DNA of 64,000 nucleotides, taken from the NCBI GenBank assembly GCA_949752735.1, contig OX457042.1:33340789-33404788 (forward strand), written 5' to 3'. Numbering within the stretch: the first letter of the stretch is position 1; the number at the start of each line of letters is the position of its first letter. The translations under genes were made by a program, and so were the position numbers. The DNA comes from Lumbricus terrestris. Its lineage: Eukaryota > Annelida > Clitellata > Crassiclitellata > Lumbricidae. Under the pieces are notes generated by a model. It had not been told where the DNA came from and searched no databases. It was given only the letters and a program-made list of their open reading frames with translations. Shown in pieces: positions 24,364 through 35,934 of the stretch.

Positions 24364-24630
24364 CAGTGGCGTAGACAAGGAGGGTCTCGGGGGTTAAACC
24401 CCCCATTGGCCTAGGAAAAAAAGTATTTTTAAAGGTTATTTATCCACTTAAATAAGAAAAAATAAAACAATTGCTTGTAGTAACAATTGTTTTTCTTACT
24501 TTATTCCCTTTGTTACTTTATTCCCTTTTTATTTACTGTAATACCATTGGGTTGGTGTCAGAAAGGGCATCCGGCCAGACCCAAAAATAACCACAAAACC
24601 CCCCACCATAAATTTCTGGCTATGCCACTG
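24364..24630. mobile_element. 267-bp hAT-type MITE (family H3, copy 1)
   Basis: It starts CAGTGGCGTAGACAAGG and ends TTCTGGCTATGCCACTG. The exact 8-bp duplication is CTCTGACA (24356-24363 and 24631-24638). The body matches the complement of 30682-30949 nearly throughout, including GGTTGGTGTCAG and the ACAATTGCTTGTAGTAACAA block, which is itself palindromic. Confidence 0.95.
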
Positions 24631-25261
24631 CTCTGACATAATATACTTCAGACGTGATCTTATTCATTACTATCTGACTATTAATAACCTGAACCAGAGC
24701 TTCCCAATTTTTTTACGCAGCACAGAACCATTTTGACTTAAAAATACTTTTATGAGTTGCCATTCTCAACCCAAACGAAATGTATTCTGGCAGAATATTT
24801 TAATACAATGATTGAGGTATGTAGAGTTTAAATTGATAACAACTAGATTAAAAATTGCTTTAAGTAGATTATATGTAGCTCTAAAGGAAGGCGATTTCAG
24901 ACCACTGGGCCAACCACAGAGAAGGCTCCATTCTTCAGGGTTCATGGTTGCAGTACAAGCAAAAGGAATACAGGTATTAAAATGTATGGGGACAAGTATT
25001 CTAACCAGACCAATACAAACCCAATCCTCCTCCACTCAGAGAACTGAACTACACATGAGGTCACATGATCAAATAGATCATGTTGAGTAAACTGGTCCAC
25101 TATACAAACTGTCTCTCTGTGTCACTCTCCCTGTCTCTCTGTGTCACTCTCCCTGTCTCTTTATCTTTCTGTGAGTCCCTGTGTGCATCTGTCAATCGCC
25201 TGCTTTGGTATATTACCCTCTCAGATAAAACCAGTTGGCATATCTGATGTCCAGAAAAAAG

Positions 25262-25465
25262 CATGCACCAGAGGCAGTTTAGCACCAAAGAGAGTCTAGC
25301 ACCAAAGACAGTTTAGCACCAAAGAGAGTCTAGCACCAAAGACAGTCTAGCACCAAAGACAGTCTAGCAACAAAGACATTCCAGCACCAAAGACAGTCTA
25401 GCAACAAAGACATTCCAGCACCAAAGATACTCTAGCACCAATGATAGTCAAGCACCAGACAGTCT
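25262..25465 (+). repeat. About 18-bp minisatellite (AGTCTAGCACCAAAGAC)
   Basis: Ten or so units of AG(T/A)(C/T)TAGCACCAAAGACA, with variants CATTCCAGCACCAAAG. It is non-coding. Confidence 0.9.
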
Positions 25466-25789
25466 ACGCAAACAGCCTGGCCATAACGTTTGTGAAATCA
25501 TCGCCAAATCCATTATATTCGTCAAATAGACCAGACAAGAATTGAGCAAAGTCATCTAATACAAAATTGTTGACTTAGATAGAATCTTAACAAACATAGC
25601 ACACATTGTGCATACTTTTAAAGATCATCACTCAACTCACAAGGTCCATCAAAAGCTAAAAATTTGATCCGTTTAAAGCAACTTTGTTATTCTCAAATGT
25701 CATTAGGTGCAAAATAATAAAACCAGCAATTGAATACACATTGCCTTTGAACACTATAGTAATACAACATGTTATTATGCCACTAGTGT

Positions 25790-26130
25790 AAAAACAATAA
25801 TACCAATAATAATAATATAATACAATATAACAATAATAATAAGATCACGGGTGGCAGTCACTCGTCGTGTGTTACGTTCCCTAATAGTGGACAACTGTCA
25901 TAATATTTAATAATAATAATAATAATAATAATAACAATTAGCACATTATGCCTGTGTTTCTCAGGCGTTCACTGTTCATCACGCTCAGCCAATTAGTGTT
26001 GCACAGTTTGATACGGAAATAAATGATGGTCTAAAATAATAATAATAATAATAATAACAATAACAATAATAATGATCTATAAAAGCTGAATCAAAAACTA
26101 AAAATCTTGTTGTAATAATAATAATATTAT
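25790..26130 (+). repeat. AAT microsatellites
   Basis: Several AAT runs (25800-25840, 25905-25935, 26036-26075) with interspersed short unique sequence. No gene seen. Confidence 0.85.
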
Positions 26131-26845
26131 TTTGCACCTAATGACCGTGACCTTGGTGTCCTGTTGGACCAAGAGCTCACATTTGCTCCTCACATTCACC
26201 GACTTACTCGAGACTGCTACTATCAATTGCGTCAGCTTCGCACAATTGCTCGTTCACTGACATCTAGTGCTGTCACCACTCTGGTCCATTCCTTCATTAC
26301 TTCCCGTCTTGACTATTGCTCGTCACTCTACTCTGGCCTCCCATCCAATCGAATAATGTGCTTAAACAGAGTCTTACGCTCTGCAGCACGTTTAATTGGA
26401 CATATCCCTAAATTTGATCATGTGTCCAGCTATATGCTGGAGACATTACACTGGCTTCCTACTCGGCAGCGCATTGAATTTAGGATCGCTGCCCTAGTTA
26501 GGCAATGCCAGCTTGGAATCGCCCCACAGTACTTGCAAGAGCTTTGTTGCTCCACTAGTATCCTAGACCACCGCCCCCTTCGTTCTGCACAGAAGGGATT
26601 GCTATTGGTCCCTTTTGCACGAACTGCAACGATGCAGCATAGAGCCTTTTCTGTGATCGGCCCAGTTGTGTGGAATGAGCTTCCACAGGAACTACGTCTA
26701 CTTGCTGGGGTTATTACTGGAGCATTTTTTACTAAACTCAAAACTGTCCTTTTTTGCCGTGCTAGAGTCGGGAGCGCTTCTGAGTAGTCGCCTTGAAGAA
26801 GCGCTATATAAATTCTTGAATGAATGAATGAATGAATGAATAACA
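26131..26845 (+). mobile_element. 5'-truncated LINE with intact 3' coding end (TGAA-tailed subfamily)
   Basis: An open frame of 207 codons (26164-26787) encodes the C-terminal part of a LINE polyprotein. It runs from DQELTFAPHIHRLTRDCYYQ through DYCSSLYSGLP and LHWLPTRQRIEF to VGSASE. The sequence then continues AGCGCTATATAAATTCTTGA and a TGAA run. It aligns with the C-terminal part of the copy at 293-1339 but is a distinct subfamily with a different tail. The catalytic YADD region is missing. Confidence 0.88.
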
Positions 26846-27119
26846 AAAATAATAATAACAATGCATTCGAACAGATTTAATATGATATATAAACCAAAGC
26901 AACAATATTGTTAATAAATATAAAAAAATGGAAGTGGGTCATGAATTGAACAAGATGTAATACAGTGTGGTACAGAGGCCTGCAAATCACCAATCAAGGC
27001 CAGACATGGAGTGGGGGAAGGTCATCTGATGCATTAGAACCCATAGACAGATATACGCTCCAGGCCAATCAAATCAGACCATCAATCATCCAACATTATC
27101 AAAGTTTTGGACAGAAAAC

Positions 27120-27300
27120 GATGGCCGACAAGTACAGACGGACAGACAGACGGATGGACAGACATACAGATAGACACACAGACTTACAGACAGAAAGTCA
27201 GGTGATTGGGCAGACAGACAGACAGGCAGGCAGACAAACAGACACAGGCAGACAGACAGACATACATACATACATACAGACAGGAAAATAAATCCCTTCC
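27120..27300 (+). repeat. GACA-rich low-complexity sequence
   Basis: Imperfect GACA, GGCA and CATA runs. The cysteine/valine- or threonine/aspartate-rich frames here and to 27700 are artefacts. Confidence 0.85.
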
Positions 27301-28381
27301 CTATCCTGATACCACAGATTAACCAATATCAGATCAGCTCTGAACGTTTGCTTCAAATGTGACATCAATGCAGTCTGACAGACAAACATGCAGAAAGCCA
27401 GGTGGGTGGGCAGGCAGTCAGACAGACAGGCAGACAAACAGGCAGCCTCCACCCCCTAAACAGGCAGACAAACAGAGAGAGAAAGACAGTCAAACATACG
27501 GACTGGCATGCACACAAACAGAGAGAAAGAAGATGCAGAGATGACAATGACAAAGCTAGGAGTAATCACCAGAAAGACAGAGGCAGAACGAGACAGAAAG
27601 AGACAGAGATAACAATAGCAAGACAGACAAGCATAGACAAAGGCAAAGAGAAATACACAGAGGCACAGACATATACAAAAAAGCAAGACAGGCAGAAACA
27701 GCTTACAGCCCACATCTCCCAAAACAGACTCACACATACAGGCAAACAGACAACAAAAAAAGACAAAGAACTTACCCCAGCAACCAAAACCACTGCCTGC
27801 CTCAAAGTGAAGTACCCTCAAGAGCCAGTCAACACCCACCACTTAAATAACACAGTTGTCACGAAACACACACCTACAGCAACTGTCAGCGTATTTCTCA
27901 AATCTAAAATGCCATGGTACAAGTCAAAATAACGATCCTGTCCAAACTCCTACAACCTTTCCTCGCAAGGTTCCTGGACAGCGACCTATCCACCGACCAA
28001 CAGTACACAGCTCTATTCCACATGATGCCAAGTATGGTATTGGCTCCACAAGATGCAACAGCAGCAGCAGCAGCAGCTGCAAAGTTATCACCGAGTCACT
28101 CTGGCATACAGAGATTAAAAGAAAGCCAAACGTAATCTGGTGACCTCAATCACACATGCAAACACAAGCACACACACACACACACACACACAGGCACACA
28201 CACAAACAAACAAACACACACATACACAAACAAACACACACCTACACACACCAGATAGACCAACGTGACCTCGAAGCAAGTCATTAAGATAGAGTTTAAT
28301 GCACTGCATTGATGTCACATTTTAAGCAAACGTTCAGAGCTGATAATGGTTAATCTGTGCTAGTAGGATGGGGAAGGGATT
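27291..28381. repeat. Long inverted repeat enclosing about 930 bp
   Basis: The arm 27291-27374 (AATCCCTTCCC ... CATCAATGCAGT) is complementary to 28303-28381 over its whole length, with few mismatches and one 5-base indel. The core holds GACA- and CA-rich DNA. On the plus strand at 27914-28135 it also has a 73-codon frame with an Ala run and no recognised similarity. It could be a foldback transposon or a rearranged duplicate. No target duplication was found. Confidence 0.75.
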
Positions 28382-28864
28382 CATTTTCCTCTCTCGCCAA
28401 ACCTCTCCACCTCCAGTTAGCTATGGAAAACAAGACACGGATACGCAAGTCATGGAAGTTCTCCACTTCCAGTGAAACAGCCAACCGGAAATGAAACTGG
28501 GAAACGATCAGACTACAAGGCATGACTAAGATCTGACTGATCCCTCTTAAAGTACATGTATAAGAAGTGTACATGACGTTTCTGTACTTTGCAATTGTAT
28601 CTGATAAAGTATACCTACACGTATCCTAACCAGACCACCACAGCATCACCAGATACACTTGCGAGATATTTGCTTTGGTAGACCTGTTTGCCTATCTTGT
28701 ATTATGTTTGTCTGTCTGTTTGTCTTTCTATCTATGTATCTGCCTGAGTGCTTGTGTCTGTCTGTCTGTCTATCTGCATGACTCTTTTCTCTTTGTCTGT
28801 CTGTCCATGTGACTGTCTGGTCTACTGTCGGGGTGTGTCTGTGTCTATGTAGTAGAGACAGACA

Positions 28865-29325
28865 AACACCACATCACACCAGCTCTTCGCTCTCTGCACT
28901 GGCTTCCTGTAAGTGATCGCATTCGCTTCAAGCTGGCACTCCTCATGTACAAAGCACGCACTGATCACCTGCCATCTTACTTATCTTCTATGATCACATC
29001 TTGTAACTCTGTTAAAGGTCGCTCTTCTCTTCGATCAGCATCTGCTGGAAAGTATGTAGTTCCTGGTACACGTCTTGTTTTTGGCCAACGTTCTTTCACA
29101 TTTGCTGGTCCCTTCATCTGGAACTCTTTGCCTTCTCATGTTCGTGACTCCCCTAGCGAGACTGTCTTTCGCTCTAAACTTAAAACTTTCCTCTTTGAAT
29201 CTACCTATATAGATAGTTATTAACTATTATTATTAGCTATTATCATTACTAGTTATTATTACTAGTTATTATTAGTTATTATTAGTTATTATTATTATTA
29301 GTTATTATTATTATTATTATTATTA
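28865..29325 (+). mobile_element. LINE C-terminal fragment (third subfamily)
   Basis: It begins in LRSLHWLPVSDRIRFKLALL and runs on through a 92-codon frame (28945-29223) with MYKARTDHLPSYLS, SLRSASAG, FAGPFIWNSLP and KLKTFLFE. Then come ATT-rich repeats. The blocks are those of other LINE copies here, but the tail is ATT-type, so it is another lineage. Confidence 0.82.
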
Positions 29326-29520
29326 GTTATTGCCGAACTTCAATATGCACTTCTGAGCTTTGTAAGGAGGGCATTATCAAATTTCAGTTGTATTGTATTG
29401 TATGTGTCTGTTTGCTGTACATGCATCTGTCTGTGAGTCACCGTCTGTCTGTGTGCATGTCTGTGTGTCAGTCTGTGTGTCTGTATCTGTCTGTGCATCT
29501 TTCTGTCAGTCTGTTTTGTT

Positions 29521-29529
29521 GTCTATCTC

Positions 29530-29560
<31 letters not shown>
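29521..29560 (+). repeat. CA microsatellite
   Basis: A perfect CA run at about 29531-29560, next to a TCTG-rich stretch (28690-29515 has several). Confidence 0.9.
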
Positions 29561-29562
<2 letters not shown>

Positions 29563-29627
29563 CATAGATACATGCACTTATGTACATACAAACCCACACA
29601 AACATGTCCGCGTGAAGAAATTCTTAC

Positions 29628-29835
29628 CATAGGAAACAGGGACTGGCTCGACCTCATAGTAGTTAGTCGAACATGGCTCCACGTAGAACATTGATCTACT
29701 CCCCAAATCCGATGACCGCGAAAGTTGACCAGGCGACTGTTGACGCGGCGACGCCGTCGGTTGTGGTTGATGGCGACTGGAATTCCTACCAGCCGGCGAC
29801 ACTCCCGCACTGTATGGGGGCACTACCACCTGAAC
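29628..29835 (-). CDS. PH-domain gene (proposed), second coding exon
   Basis: This minus-strand exon has acceptor GTTTTCAG|GTTCAG and donor CCTATG|GTAAGA. It is in phase 0 in and phase 1 out. It encodes about 69 residues: VPPYSAGVSPAGRN, then a Ser/Gln/Pro-rich stretch, then SMFYVEPCSTNYYEVEPVPV and SYG. Tyrosines followed by acidic residues and YVEP continue the tyrosine-motif style of exon 1. The acceptor is a tandem CAG-GTT-CAG (6 bases), so Val-Gln may be included or skipped. Its phase matches exon 1 exactly. Confidence 0.78.
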
Positions 29836-29867
29836 CTGAAAACATTCAAGACTGGTCTAGTCCGGGG

Positions 29868-29935
29868 TTCCTGGATGTGTAGTGGTTAGCATTCTGGACT
29901 GTCAATCAAAAGGTCGGGGGGGGGGGTAAAATCAG
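29868..29935 (+). repeat. tRNA-like SINE head fragment
   Basis: GGATGTGTAGTGGTTAGCAT with CTGTCAATCAAAAGGTCGGG resembles a tRNA A-box half followed by a broken B box, then a G run. The rest of a SINE is not evident. Confidence 0.4.
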
Positions 29936-30194
29936 TGGCATAGGTCAAGATCATGGCAGGTCAAATGACCGACCCATTTGCCTATTTTACTCATTATTAT
30001 TTTATTCTTTTATTCTTTTATTCTTTTACTGCACAAAATTCTTTGGAATTTTTAACATTTTCTATACATTTAATTTATTTGACAGATCTGCTGAATAACA
30101 GCCATGAATCTGACGTGACCTGCTGAAATTGCGTTGCTGGTGTCGCCTATGGTTCAAATTCCCACCAGTCTCGAATGACTAGAACTTAACCTAA

Positions 30195-30356
30195 TGGGCT
30201 CCCACAGGAGCTACGTCTACTTCCTGGGGTTATTACTGAAACTTTTTTTATTAAACTCAAAACTGTCCTTTTTTGCCGTGCTAGAGTCGGGAGCGCTTCT
30301 GAGTAGTTCCCTTGAAGAAGCTATATGAATTCTTGAATGAATGAATGAATGAATGC
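30195..30356 (+). mobile_element. LINE 3' end fragment (TGAA-tailed subfamily)
   Basis: It has GGAGCTACGTCTACTTCCTG, AAACTCAAAACTGTCCTTTT, GTGCTAGAGTCGGGAGCGCT and then ATTCTTGAATGAATGAATGA. It matches 26690-26840 closely. Confidence 0.85.
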
Positions 30357-30681
30357 TTTGGCATAGAAAAACTGAGCCTTACAGAAGAGAACAGAATTGA
30401 AGCAATGAAGGGATATTGCATGATGTTGATAGAAGCAGCGTTTTTTTACAGAAATTTAAGCTAGGCAGGACCCCAAGTAGTCAATGAAATCCACCCATAG
30501 TGCTTAGTGAAATCCAACTCATGTACTTAATGAAATTCAACCCAAGTACTAATCTAGCCAACTCAGGCACAAAGGGTCTCAAATGCTAGCAGCATTAAGT
30601 GGAATGCTGCAAGGAGCCAAAAGCACCTGGATTTTTTTTATCTCAATGCTACCAGAAATGCTCTGGCAAAAAAACTGTGAT

Positions 30682-30949
30682 CAGTGGTGTAGCCAGGAAT
30701 TTATGATGGGTGGTTTTGTTTTTTTGCCTGACCGGATGCCCATTCTGACACCAACCCAACAGTATCACAGTGAATAAAAAGGGAATAAAGTAACATAGAG
30801 AATAAAGTAAGAAAAACAATTGTTTCTACAAGCAATTGCTTTGTTTTTTCTTATTTAAGCGGATAAATAACCTTAAAAAACTTTACATTTTTTCCTAGGC
30901 CAATGAGGGGGGGGATTAGCCCCTGAAACCCCTCTTGTCTACGCCACTC
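30682..30949. mobile_element. 268-bp hAT-type MITE (family H3, copy 2, inverted)
   Basis: It starts CAGTGGTGTAGCCAGGAA and ends TCTACGCCACTC, with the last base diverged from G. The exact 8-bp duplication is ACTGTGAT (30674-30681 and 30950-30957). It is homologous to the complement of 24364-24630 throughout. Confidence 0.95.
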
Positions 30950-31271
30950 ACTGTGATACCCCAGTAAGGCTGAGTCTTATAATTGTAGTAATTACATTTA
31001 TTATTATTACCATTATTACTATAATAATTATTACAATCATTATAACCACTATCAGTACTATTACGATTAACATTACTTTTATTGTTATTATCATTATTAC
31101 TATGATTATTATTTTTATTAAGACGGTTGGTTTAGTTTTCAAGTAACGAATGCTTAGTTTGCAGAGGGTGGCTGTCGTTGGCCCGGGCAACCCCGACAAG
31201 GAAGGCAACAGCATTGTAACATCGAATTGCGATTAAGTATTATTATTATTAACAATATTATTAGTAGTAAC

Positions 31272-32810
31272 CTCATTCTGGGAAACCGGAATGTTGGATG
31301 GTTCAGGCCCGTCTACTTCTGTCTGCGTTTCCACTGCACCTCTTCGAGCTGGAACCGGAGGTGGAGTAGGTCTGTCTGGAACGACAGGAGTGTGGAATAA
31401 CGGAGACGGAGCCTTGTACAGCTCGCCATCCGAGAAATCGATAAGGAGGTCGGTCGGCAGAGGTGGGGGATTGAAGGTCGGTGGCGACAAAGCAAACAAT
31501 CCCATTGAATTGCGACAATCAAGCGAAGAACGATTCTTAATCAAGTCCGCGAAAGGATCCGAAACAAAATCGTTTGCTGGGATTGCGTCGCCGTCCACAT
31601 TTCGAATAAGTTCGTAGAAGGGATCATCTTTCAGCACGAGACCGCCATTGAGTTTGCACACATCACCTGGGGTAAGATACGTGGCTGTGCTGTGTTGTGG
31701 TACACTCGCAGTTAAGGTAGGGGTCACTGTATGGGACGGAGGTTTAGGTGATTCAAAGCACTGGGCAAGCAACGCTTTCATATCAACACCGGGACCGTCA
31801 GTTGGGACGCACTGGCTCACATTCGTGTAGTCGTGTGTTTTGCTCTGATCAACATTCATGTAATCTCGGTTGATCTTCTCCGGTTTTGATTCTGGCGTCA
31901 CCTTTGGTCTCTGCTGCTCGTTGACCTTGACCGCGACCTCGCGTGGAATCACATGCGGAACTGCTGGCGCCGTCACGGTGTTTCCGATGTCAAGTGACGG
32001 ATAGATGGCAGCGGCAGTCACTTGCTTTGTCACCCGATCTGGCGGTGTCAGCTGCACGGACGATGGCAGAAATGGATCGACGTACTGACTGACATTGACG
32101 TATTCTCGAGGTTTTGCAACGTTTCCATTCGGCAGCTTGTTTACCTCTCCTAACACACGGTCAGTGTTCATATAATCATGTGGGGACGCCTTCACATTTG
32201 TCAACACATTGCTTGGGTTCTTCTCGCAGTTCGCATCAATGGGCTCCTCCCCCAACTCGTAAATAGCTTCCCCGCTCACGCTGCTCCTCGCGTCTTCCTC
32301 ACTGTTCAACTCCCCAAGATTGTTGTTACACCATTCAGTGACAACTTTCGGTGGATCACTCGCAACTGAATTCCTTTCCGTCGATTCCGTGGAGGTCACG
32401 TCGGACAGCGAGGTCAAGGACGCGGATCCACTCATCCGGTTCCTCCGAGGTGGAGCAACCGGCTGGATGGATCGCAACCGTGGTGCGGGAACTGGAATTT
32501 TCCTCACACTCCCCACTCCAACTAGCCCTGGGCCATTGGAGGTGAATCCAGACACACTTGGAAACTCAAATCCACTGGCACTTGGAAGAGGGGTGCTCGG
32601 TCCGAACTTGGCATCAAGGTCCATGGAGCATCTTTTCTTTGGTGGGAGCATCGGAATTGGAATGACTTCAAGTTCCTTCAAGTTTGTGTAGTCTACCTCG
32701 GTGTGCGGAGGGTTGAAGTAGCGCCGCGGGGGAACGTCGTAGATCTCCCTCTCGTCCTCTTCCTCATCCGATCGAACTTCATCCACCGCTGGAGTGACAT
32801 ACTCCGCCAT
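31272..32810 (-). CDS. Tyrosine-motif adaptor-like protein, first coding exon (513 residues)
   Basis: The exon starts at MAEYVTP (32810) and ends at donor CAGAATGAG|GTTACT after residue 513, phase 0. The region looks intrinsically disordered. Five Tyr-x-Asn sites (Tyr 41, 213, 237, 317, 328) fit GRB2-type SH2 docking. Tyr24 (YDVPP) fits CRK- or RasGAP-type docking. Three Asp-Pro-Phe motifs (about 245, 396, 418) resemble AP-2 appendage-binding sites, and LLIDF (about 455) is clathrin-box-like. PVPAPR (about 107) and PPVPARR (about 484) are SH3-type sites. No enzyme domain is present. A docking or scaffolding protein near receptor kinases and endocytosis is inferred. ARAP-family proteins also combine Pro-Arg motifs with PH domains, but the SAM domain expected in ARAPs is not seen. 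I do not recognise the gene. Confidence 0.82.
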
Positions 32811-33391
32811 TTCAGCTCGACCTTCAATTTTTTTACTCTTGTATCTACAGCGCCCACTGCACTATTTGCTCGTCGTCAGTGATCACTGTACGCGTAAGTG
32901 GCACATCAGAAATACAGTGATGAACCTGTGTAATGTAACAATCGTCTCTTTTGCCTAGTGTCCTTCAACTGAGCTACTGTAGCGAGTGATTACAGCAAAA
33001 GGTGTGCCACCAGATCACCACAAATGTATTCTTCAGCTTAACTACTGCAACCAAGTATCGTGACACATTTATATCCCTCAGTTGAGCTACTTAGCCGAAG
33101 ATCGTGACAAGTATATATCCTTCAATTAAACTACGATAGAATGGATCATGACAAAGATATTCTTTACTTCATTGACTATTATAGCCAAAGATCGCGAGAG
33201 CAAGCACTCTTCAATTTAAATACGTCACCAAAATGATGAGAGCAAAATGTGTCTTGCAATTGAACAACTGTTTCCAAGGGTTGCGTATTCAAACAAATTC
33301 CCGTCACTGGCGCAAAACTGAAACTTCAAAGGTGAGGCACACTCCAAGTAACCCTGACCCCTAATTAGTCTTGAACGTCGTCAGATGAAAC
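32811..33391 (-). promoter_or_regulatory. Probable 5' untranslated part of the first coding exon
   Basis: Upstream of the ATG at 32810 no in-frame coding extension is obvious. A good acceptor (CTTTTCAATTGCAG|G) ends at 33392 on the minus strand, so a leader exon further right is likely. A good donor, ATG|GTGAGT, lies at 37468. This is inference from splice consensus only. Confidence 0.4.
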
Positions 33392-34274
33392 CTGCAATTG
33401 AAAAGCAAATGACTTTCACATACATACAGAGCAAACATTGAGGTAAATGTTCAACAAAAAGATTAATCCTAGAAATTCTCAACTGTTACAGTGTTTACAC
33501 TTCAGTTGCTGGCTCTTTTAAAAGAGAAATCAGCAGATTAGAGATCAGGCAGCAAACAATTAGAGCAAACAATGAGGTAAAACAACAATAATAACAGACT
33601 GTGTTCACACATACGTTTACGGCCATTGCTCTTAAGAAAAATCAGCAGTCAGTCCACACTGGCTGTCCAACAGCAAAGCAACCACCAGAGGTTTCTATAG
33701 CATTTGCTATTTTAACTTGCAACCATTGACCTCGTATTCATAGGTGACTAACTGCAAAAACTCAGTACGATCCAGTCTATTGTTGAAGCACAAAAGCTCC
33801 TGTGCATTAAAGACGGCCTACACAATGATATGAATACCAGGGTACACACATTATGGTATCCAAATATATATCAACACTCTATATACAAGCTACAAGCTCA
33901 TGTATATTCTGCATCTGCATATAAATATTATATATATATACATATACTGCATATAAATGTATGCCATTTTAATTCTGAGCACTGTACAAAATATATGCAT
34001 AAATGACGATGACAAGTTCTGTGCCTTTATACAAGGACAAATGTGTATCAAAGGCTATCAACATCATATACACTATTTAAATATATGTGAATAAAAACAC
34101 TCCACATAAGAAGAACAACTCCACATATAATTTTAAGCATCTGCATATTTCTATCGTTTGAAACGACTGAGGCCAAGCACAACACCAGACACACAGATGT
34201 ATGTGTCATGAGAAATGTGTTTGGAAATTCGATAAGAAAGCTAACAAGGCATCCAGCCTTAAGCCAGAATGACG

Positions 34275-34727
34275 GTGTCACGAAATAGAGTATCCCCCGT
34301 ATTAATTGTATCCCCCCAAATTTAAAAAAGTCGAAAAAACCGCTTCCGCGTGTATTTTCTTTTGCAAATTAATTTTCATCTGCTTTGTTTTGAACAATGA
34401 CACTAACAGGTATGTTTATTCATACTAGATAATTTGTTTTGTTCTGTTTTTAGAGCACTTGAAACATTTAAAACACTTAAAAACACTCAGAGTTACTAAA
34501 TAAATTCGAGTTGCCTTTATCTGAGCATTGCTTAGGACACTTAAAACACTTGGAGTCACTTTAAATTTTGATTACAGCATAAACGTTTTTGTTATGCTCA
34601 TTTTTCAAAAAAGGGGATAGTATGGTTTATCCCCCCGGATAGTATAGACCGGTTAATTCCATCCGGGGGGATAGATTAATTCATCCCCCCCGGATAGCTT
34701 TCAGGGGTATACTCCGTTTCGTGTCAC
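34275..34727. mobile_element. 453-bp element with GTGTCACGAAA ends (family G, copy 1)
   Basis: It starts GTGTCACGAAATAGAGTATC and ends ATACTCCGTTTCGTGTCAC, inverted with few mismatches. Inside lie palindromic GGGGGGATAGATTAATTCAT segments. The copy at 39086-39537 is inverted and nearly the same length (452). Flanking duplication is unclear, perhaps only 2 bases. It is non-coding. Confidence 0.88.
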
Positions 34728-35440
34728 CGGCAGTAAAAGTCATTAACCTGAATTCCCAATCTTGATTAATTTTAGCCTCTTGGCATTTCACAATGCATGA
34801 CATGCTCTATAAAGTTTTATGAGACGTGGCAGCCTAACCTGTAGGCAGCTAAGTCTCCCAGGCAACGCAATGGATGCGTAGGGATTTTCAGAAAGTCCTT
34901 TGCAAGGCAAATGCTGTTCAGTCATGAGAGTTCATACATTATTTACAGCATGATACATCTTTCAACGGAATGCTCTCAGGTGGCCCTGGCTAGCAGGACC
35001 TTCAGCCCCTGTTGGGTGTGCTGCATAAACTGATAGAACTTGGGAAACATGATGCAATTACGACCTCTATAGTGTTGGTTTACCGAATAGGTCGGCCTAC
35101 ATTATGTTTCTGTTTCCTGCTGTTTTGATGTTTTCGGTTCTCGTTTTCCTAATTTTTAATGGTTGCCCTGATTTCACCACTATTCAAATGACCATATTGC
35201 CAAAGGTACCTATTCATTTGTAAAGAAGAAGTGGCCTATACTATTTTGGGACACCGGGGTTTCAGGGTTCAACTGAGATAACCATGGGCACCATCTTTAT
35301 TGTGCAGAGCCAGACGAGTCACCACTAGGTGAATAGTCCTAAAGTACAGATTTCCTGAACTTAACACCATCCCATGCTCTAACTAAGAGTTTTGGATCAA
35401 GCCCTGAATTCCGTGTTTTTTTTTCTCCATTTGCTATAGC

Positions 35441-35637
35441 AACTCTTCAAGCTCTCTACTCAGCAGTGCTCCCGACTATAGCGCGAACACTGCATCGGAG
35501 TTTCACACCGAAGCGCACGAGCAATTGCAAGTGAAGGACTTGCTCAGTGTCCCTATGTGGCATGGTGGATTCGAACAGGTCTGGAACCCTCCAGCTCCAA
35601 GGCACCGAACCGCACCACTACACCACCGTGCCCCACA
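35441..35637 (-). mobile_element. tRNA-derived SINE with LINE-like 3' end (copy 2)
   Basis: The minus strand reads GTGGGGCACGGTGGTGTAGTG, then B box GTTCGAATCCACC, and ends CGGGAGCACTGCTGAGTAGA then GAGCTTGAAGAG. It matches the copies at 4529-4732 and 41348-41550. Confidence 0.85.
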
Positions 35638-35934
35638 ATGTTCAATACATATATACACATGCCCTAAATTTCAAAATTACAGTTTATTTAAGTAAATTAT
35701 CACCTGGCTGCATGTCTGTTTAAGTCATTTTGTCTCTGGTTCTGTCTGTCTCTCTTTCGATCTCCATCATTGTTTCTGTCTCTACTTTGTTGTAACCTGT
35801 CTTTGACAGTCTGTCAATGTCTCCAACTCTGCCTCTATCTCTATCCTGCTGTCTGGTATCAGTTTTATCTTTCTATCTCTGTTTCGACAAACTCGTTCAA
35901 GTGCCGACTAGTCTTGTTTACCTTCATCTTGATA

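Noticed and set aside
27402..27932. 176-codon frame rich in Arg, Gln, Thr and Lys
   Set aside because: It runs through GACA-type low-complexity DNA inside the inverted repeat; composition follows the repeat.
28350..28574. Minus-strand 74-codon frame as the missing PH-gene exon
   Set aside because: The reading enters one arm of the inverted repeat and no matching donor of the required phase was found.
29868..29935. tRNA gene
   Set aside because: A tRNA-like head only; the second half and cloverleaf pairing are missing.
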